Origin: Orbilia blumenaviensis
Taxonomy: Eukaryota; Ascomycota; Orbiliomycetes; Orbiliales; Orbiliaceae
Direction of reading: 5' to 3'
DNA: 64,000 nt
Assembly: GCA_036872755.1 (NCBI GenBank)
Contig: JAVHNS010000005.1
Coordinates: 186,001-250,000, forward strand
The position numbers were made by a program, and so were the translations under genes. Position 1 is the first letter of the stretch. Each line of letters opens with the position of its first letter. The notes under the pieces are model-generated. The model saw nothing but the letters and a program-made list of their open reading frames with translations, searched no databases and was not told the DNA's origin. Of this stretch, positions 60,834 to 64,000 are shown in pieces.

Positions 60834-62486
60834 ATGGCGGACGTACAACCCATATCGCCGCAGGATGCTGCTCTAGCAGACGTATGTTTCTCCTTCTCCG
60901 ATTCTTTTCGCTTGTGGACATCTAGAATTTCAAGAAAGAGAGACGAAAAGAGAGAGAGAGAAAGCAATCCACTAACCTGGCGCGCGCGTAGTCACACATC
61001 CGCGAGTCCGCAAAGCGCACACGACAAATCTTCACCGCGGATTTCGGCCTCCCCTTCTCCCTCGCCGACACCAGCCTGGAAGACGACGCCGGACACAAGA
61101 CCCTCGTTACCTCTAAAATCCGCTCCGAATATGACGATGTTAGAGAATTGCCCCCTGCCCTCGCCGCAAAACAGGCAGCAGCAGTTTCTGCTCGTAAAGG
61201 TGCCAAAAAACAGAGATTACAGCCGACTGTTACAGACGAGGATGGGAAGGCGGCTGTGGCGACCACAAAGTTGATCGAAGGCATTCCAGCCAAGGTTTCT
61301 GATACGCCAACTGGAGCATCGCAGGCGCTTACACTAAGAAGGCCGGGCGCGGGCGGTGCTGGGGCCAGTGGTACAAAGGGAACGGCGCAGAGGAATCTGC
61401 CTTCGGAAACAGGAATGATCAGACGAGACGCGGCGGAGCAGATCAAACCCGTCTGGCATGCACCGTGGAAGTTAATGAGAGTTATATCTGGTCATTTGGG
61501 ATGGGTGCGGGCGATAGAAGTCGAGCCGAACAACCAGTGGTTCTGCACGGGCGCCGGGGATCGGACAATCAAGATCTGGGATCTGGCAAGCGGTTCGTTA
61601 CGACTGACTCTCACCGGACACATTTCTACGGTGAGAGGATTGGCTGTATCACCAAGGCACCCATATTTGTTCTCCTGCGCGGAGGATAAAATGGTAAAAT
61701 GCTGGGATTTGGAGCAGAATAAGGTCATTCGGCACTACCATGGCCATCTTTCGGGTGTGTACGCGCTGGCGTTGCATCCTAATTTAGATGTCCTGGTGAC
61801 GACAGGACGAGACGCTGTAGCCAGGGTGTGGGATATGAGGACGCGTGCATCGGTGATGGTACTGTCAGGACACAAGGGTACTGTGGGGGCAGTGAGGACC
61901 CAGGAAGCTGATCCTCAAATTATAACCGGGTCTATGGATTCCACTATTCGTCTGTGGGATCTGGCGGCCGCGAAGACCATGGCGGTGCTTACGCATCACA
62001 AGAAGGCAGTGCGGACTCTGGCTATACACCCGAAGGAATTTACGTTTGCAAGTGGTAGTGCGGATAATATCAAGCAGTGGAAGTGTCCTGAAGGTGCTTT
62101 CATGCAGAATTTCGAGGGCAACAAAGGAATCGTGAACACGTTGAGTGTAAACGAGGATGATGTGCTGTTCGCCGGCAGCGATAACGGTGAGATTGGGTTT
62201 TATGACTGGAAGAGCGGGTACAAGTTCCAAGGATTGGAGACAATCGCACAGCCTGGTTCTTTGGAGGCAGAACAAGGTGTTTTTACGAGTACATTCGATA
62301 AGACCGGGCTGAGATTGATTACTGGTGAAGCGGATAAGACAATTAAGATCTGGAAACAGGATGAAGATGCGACGGAAGAGACACACCCGATCGACTGGAG
62401 TAAGTTTGACTTCCTAGTTTTCTTAAAGTTTGGACTGATACTAACGTTCAATCTCAGAACCATCATTATTGAGGAGACGGTATTAG
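60834..62486 (+). CDS. PRP46: Pre-mRNA-splicing factor Prp46 / PRL1 / PLRG1 (WD40)
   Basis: WD-repeat subunit of the spliceosomal NineTeen complex. Exons 60834-60881, 60992-62399 and 62458-62486 give 494 aa. The N-terminus has [19 protein letters not shown] and a conserved [15 protein letters not shown] segment. The linker before the propeller contains the family block [20 protein letters not shown]. Seven WD40 blades follow, several ending in WD or close variants ([75 protein letters not shown]). The gene ends [11 protein letters not shown] after a small last exon, matching the usual DWKPxLxRxRY tail and confirming the final intron. It is divergent from prefoldin 5 and converges on OPI3. The call is very secure. 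Confidence 0.96.
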
Positions 62487-62861
62487 TTTGTTGTTCTACA
62501 CTGTGTAGTAGCTTGGATATGTGCAGCATTTCGATATCAAATTGGGATATCTGGGTCACGGCGTTTATATATATAGAATCTGAAAAATCTGTACGATATG
62601 AGTGCGAGAGAGGAATGAATTGAAAAGTGATATCAAATCTACCCTACTACCTTCTCTTTCAAAATAAAAATTATATTTTAATATACAATGGTATCCTAAG
62701 AGAAATCGCACCCAGACATATATTATTTTCCCATCAAGTTGATTGGTGTATTCCATGCGCCCCCGCTATGTTGAATATATAACTTTTTTTGTTACCTACC
62801 GATTAGATTTTACTGATATCTCTTCCTCTATCTAATTACTTGCTGACCCAGAAGATGCTTC
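62487..62861. other. Convergent 3' region of PRP46 and OPI3
   Basis: 375 bp between stop codons, AT-rich with TATATATA near 62565 and A/T runs. It is consistent with two 3' UTRs; nothing else was seen. Confidence 0.6.
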
Positions 62862-63892
62862 TTAACCAGTCTTCTTGATCGCGTCCATGGCACGCTGTCT
62901 TTCTCTCTTGGCGTAGATTTCTGATGTGAATGGGCTGTATGCACAGTTAGTACCCTTTTTTTTGAAAAAATAATTGATTTGTGGCACATGAGGACGAGGG
63001 GGGGTAAGCGTACTCTTCAAACCTCAATGCAGCCAGATATACTACCAAGACCTCGACAGTAAGTAGCACACCTGCCGGCTTTCCGAACCACAAAGCAGTT
63101 CCCAAAAAACTCATAGTCGACCCGTAGTACATTGGCGCTGAAGTAACATTGAATGGAAATCCCTCAACCATCTTATCCATCAAGATACCAAAGTAATCGC
63201 CCAAATAAGTCCCAGTGAGCCCCAGTGCCCACATGGAAGTGATGACGAGCACATTTCCGGTAGCGAATAGGACTACGGCAAGAGACTTTGCGATTGGAGT
63301 GGTGAAGATGTCGAGAGTTGGTTGGTCCTGCAGGGCACGTTCGAAAAGAGCGTCTCGAATGATCCCGAGGGAAAAGATTGCGAATGCAAGGAGGTAGCAG
63401 CCGTGGTAGGGATTGTTCAAAGCAAGTTTTGTGATCGTTTTGGAGCGGTACTCGGATCGGGCCGCGATGCTGGGAGTGGCATATCTGTCAACATGCGTCC
63501 TTTTTTCATTTTTTCAAATTTCCAAATTTCCAAAAAAAAATATTTTGGGTTTCACATATGATATCAGACGAGCAGCTTACGTACTTCCAGAATACGGGAT
63601 TGAATAGGATTGACAGCACGGCAACTGTTACGCAAAGATTTGGCCGGTTAGTCGATCAGCCCACTTGCACTTGATAACACGATATGGGAGCTAGCTAGCT
63701 AGCTAGCCAGAGCTTCAATCTGAAGGCGATAGAGGCCACATTGCAGGATACGACAATGATGACGGTGAAATTTTTCATACTTATCAGAGACTGTTGGGAC
63801 AAGTCGACCCAATCGGATGGGGAGGTGGATGCAAAGGCCAGCGGTGCAGGACCGGGCGTCGAAGGCCACAGCTTCTCTTTGAGCATGTCCAT
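62862..63892 (-). CDS. OPI3: Phosphatidyl-N-methylethanolamine N-methyltransferase (PEMT / Opi3 family)
   Basis: ER membrane enzyme performing the last two S-adenosylmethionine-dependent methylations from phosphatidylethanolamine to phosphatidylcholine. Exons 63892-63781, 63624-63585, 63484-63014 and 62934-62862 give 231 aa. The product opens with VDLSQQSLIIAVLSILFNPV and continues ARSEYRSKTITKLALNN, as in other fungal Opi3 proteins. Hydrophobic helices are YLLAFAIFSLGIIRDALFE, VVLFATGNVLVITSMWALGL and GVLLTVEVLVVYLAALRFE. The SAM/phospholipid motifs GTYLGDYFGILMD, FNVTSAPMYYGSTMSFLGTA and the end RFEDPFTSEIYAKRERQ are intact. Exon 2 is only 40 nt. A short open frame crossing the first donor (to 63695) is not the real end. 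The first intron includes a GCTA tetranucleotide repeat. Confidence 0.94.
63693..63708. repeat. (GCTA)n tetranucleotide repeat in OPI3 intron 1
   Basis: About four tandem AGCT/GCTA units inside the first intron of the OPI3 gene, about 75 nt after the donor. It is a short self-complementary tract. Confidence 0.85.
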
Positions 63893-64000
63893 TGTTGAAG
63901 TATTGATACTGAAGGATACTCGTAGTATATACCAGGTGAATAGGAACCGACGGATATGATAGCTCTCTTTTCTCTCTCTCTCTTCCTGAGGTTGCAGCTG
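63893..64000. other. OPI3 upstream region, cut by window edge
   Basis: The first 108 bp upstream of the OPI3 ATG. A CT-repeat (about 63963-63984) is the only notable element and could be part of the core promoter. Confidence 0.5.

Noticed and set aside
63695..63780. Continuation of OPI3 exon 1 as coding sequence
   Set aside because: It ends in a stop, lacks family similarity, and splicing at 63780 gives the conserved SLIIAVLSILFNPV reading.

Overview
This window is nuclear DNA from a filamentous ascomycete (Pezizomycotina). The evidence is short GT-AG introns (mostly 50-150 nt) with CTAAC-type branch sites, long AT-rich intergenic gaps, and typical ascomycete gene families: a Cch1 calcium channel, a Pmc1-type Ca2+ pump, a Clr4/SUV39 methyltransferase, an ErdS-type AspRS fusion and an Opi3 methyltransferase. 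The H3K9 methyltransferase keeps an N-terminal chromodomain, which may point to an early-diverging class. The exact taxon cannot be fixed from sequence reading alone.

Layout, left to right. The window opens inside the coatomer beta gene (+, 5' end missing), then comes a sphingoid-base kinase (+) converging on RRP1 (-). A 2.7 kb AT-rich gap leads to a chromodomain/AT-hook/SET H3K9 methyltransferase (+). A small Ser-rich orphan gene (-) sits in a largely empty 6 kb. A 7.4 kb minus-strand gene encodes the four-repeat Ca2+ channel Cch1. A 5.5 kb divergent gap separates it from an intronless gene for an aspartyl-tRNA synthetase fused to an aminoacyl-transferase domain (ErdS type). Next are an unrecognised two-exon gene (+) and the Ca2+-ATPase PMC1 (-). 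After a 4 kb gap come a secreted isochorismatase-family hydrolase (-), a mitochondrial hotdog thioesterase (-), ORC1 (+), a large KH-like protein of unknown function (+), prefoldin subunit 5 (-), PRP46 (+) and OPI3 (-).

All gene models were built by reading exon frames across splice sites. Except for CCH1, where only part of the splicing was resolved base by base, phases close and totals are multiples of three. Most genes are unlinked housekeeping functions: COPI traffic, rRNA processing, replication licensing, splicing and chaperone. Two themes recur. One is Ca2+ handling: CCH1 carries influx and PMC1 carries sequestration, lying about 12 kb apart. The other is lipid modification: sphingoid-base kinase, sterol aspartylation and phosphatidylethanolamine methylation. 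No evidence shows that these are functional clusters.

No rRNA, tRNA, CRISPR or intact transposon was recognised. The most interesting items are the ErdS-type fusion with its SP-rich tail, the chromodomain plus AT-hook H3K9 methyltransferase, the orphan gene with a PIP-box-like C-terminus created by splicing, the KH-like protein with a degenerate GxxG loop and C-terminal YGDSE repeats, consecutive microexons in CCH1, and a dispersed 12-mer, TACCTAGGTAGT.
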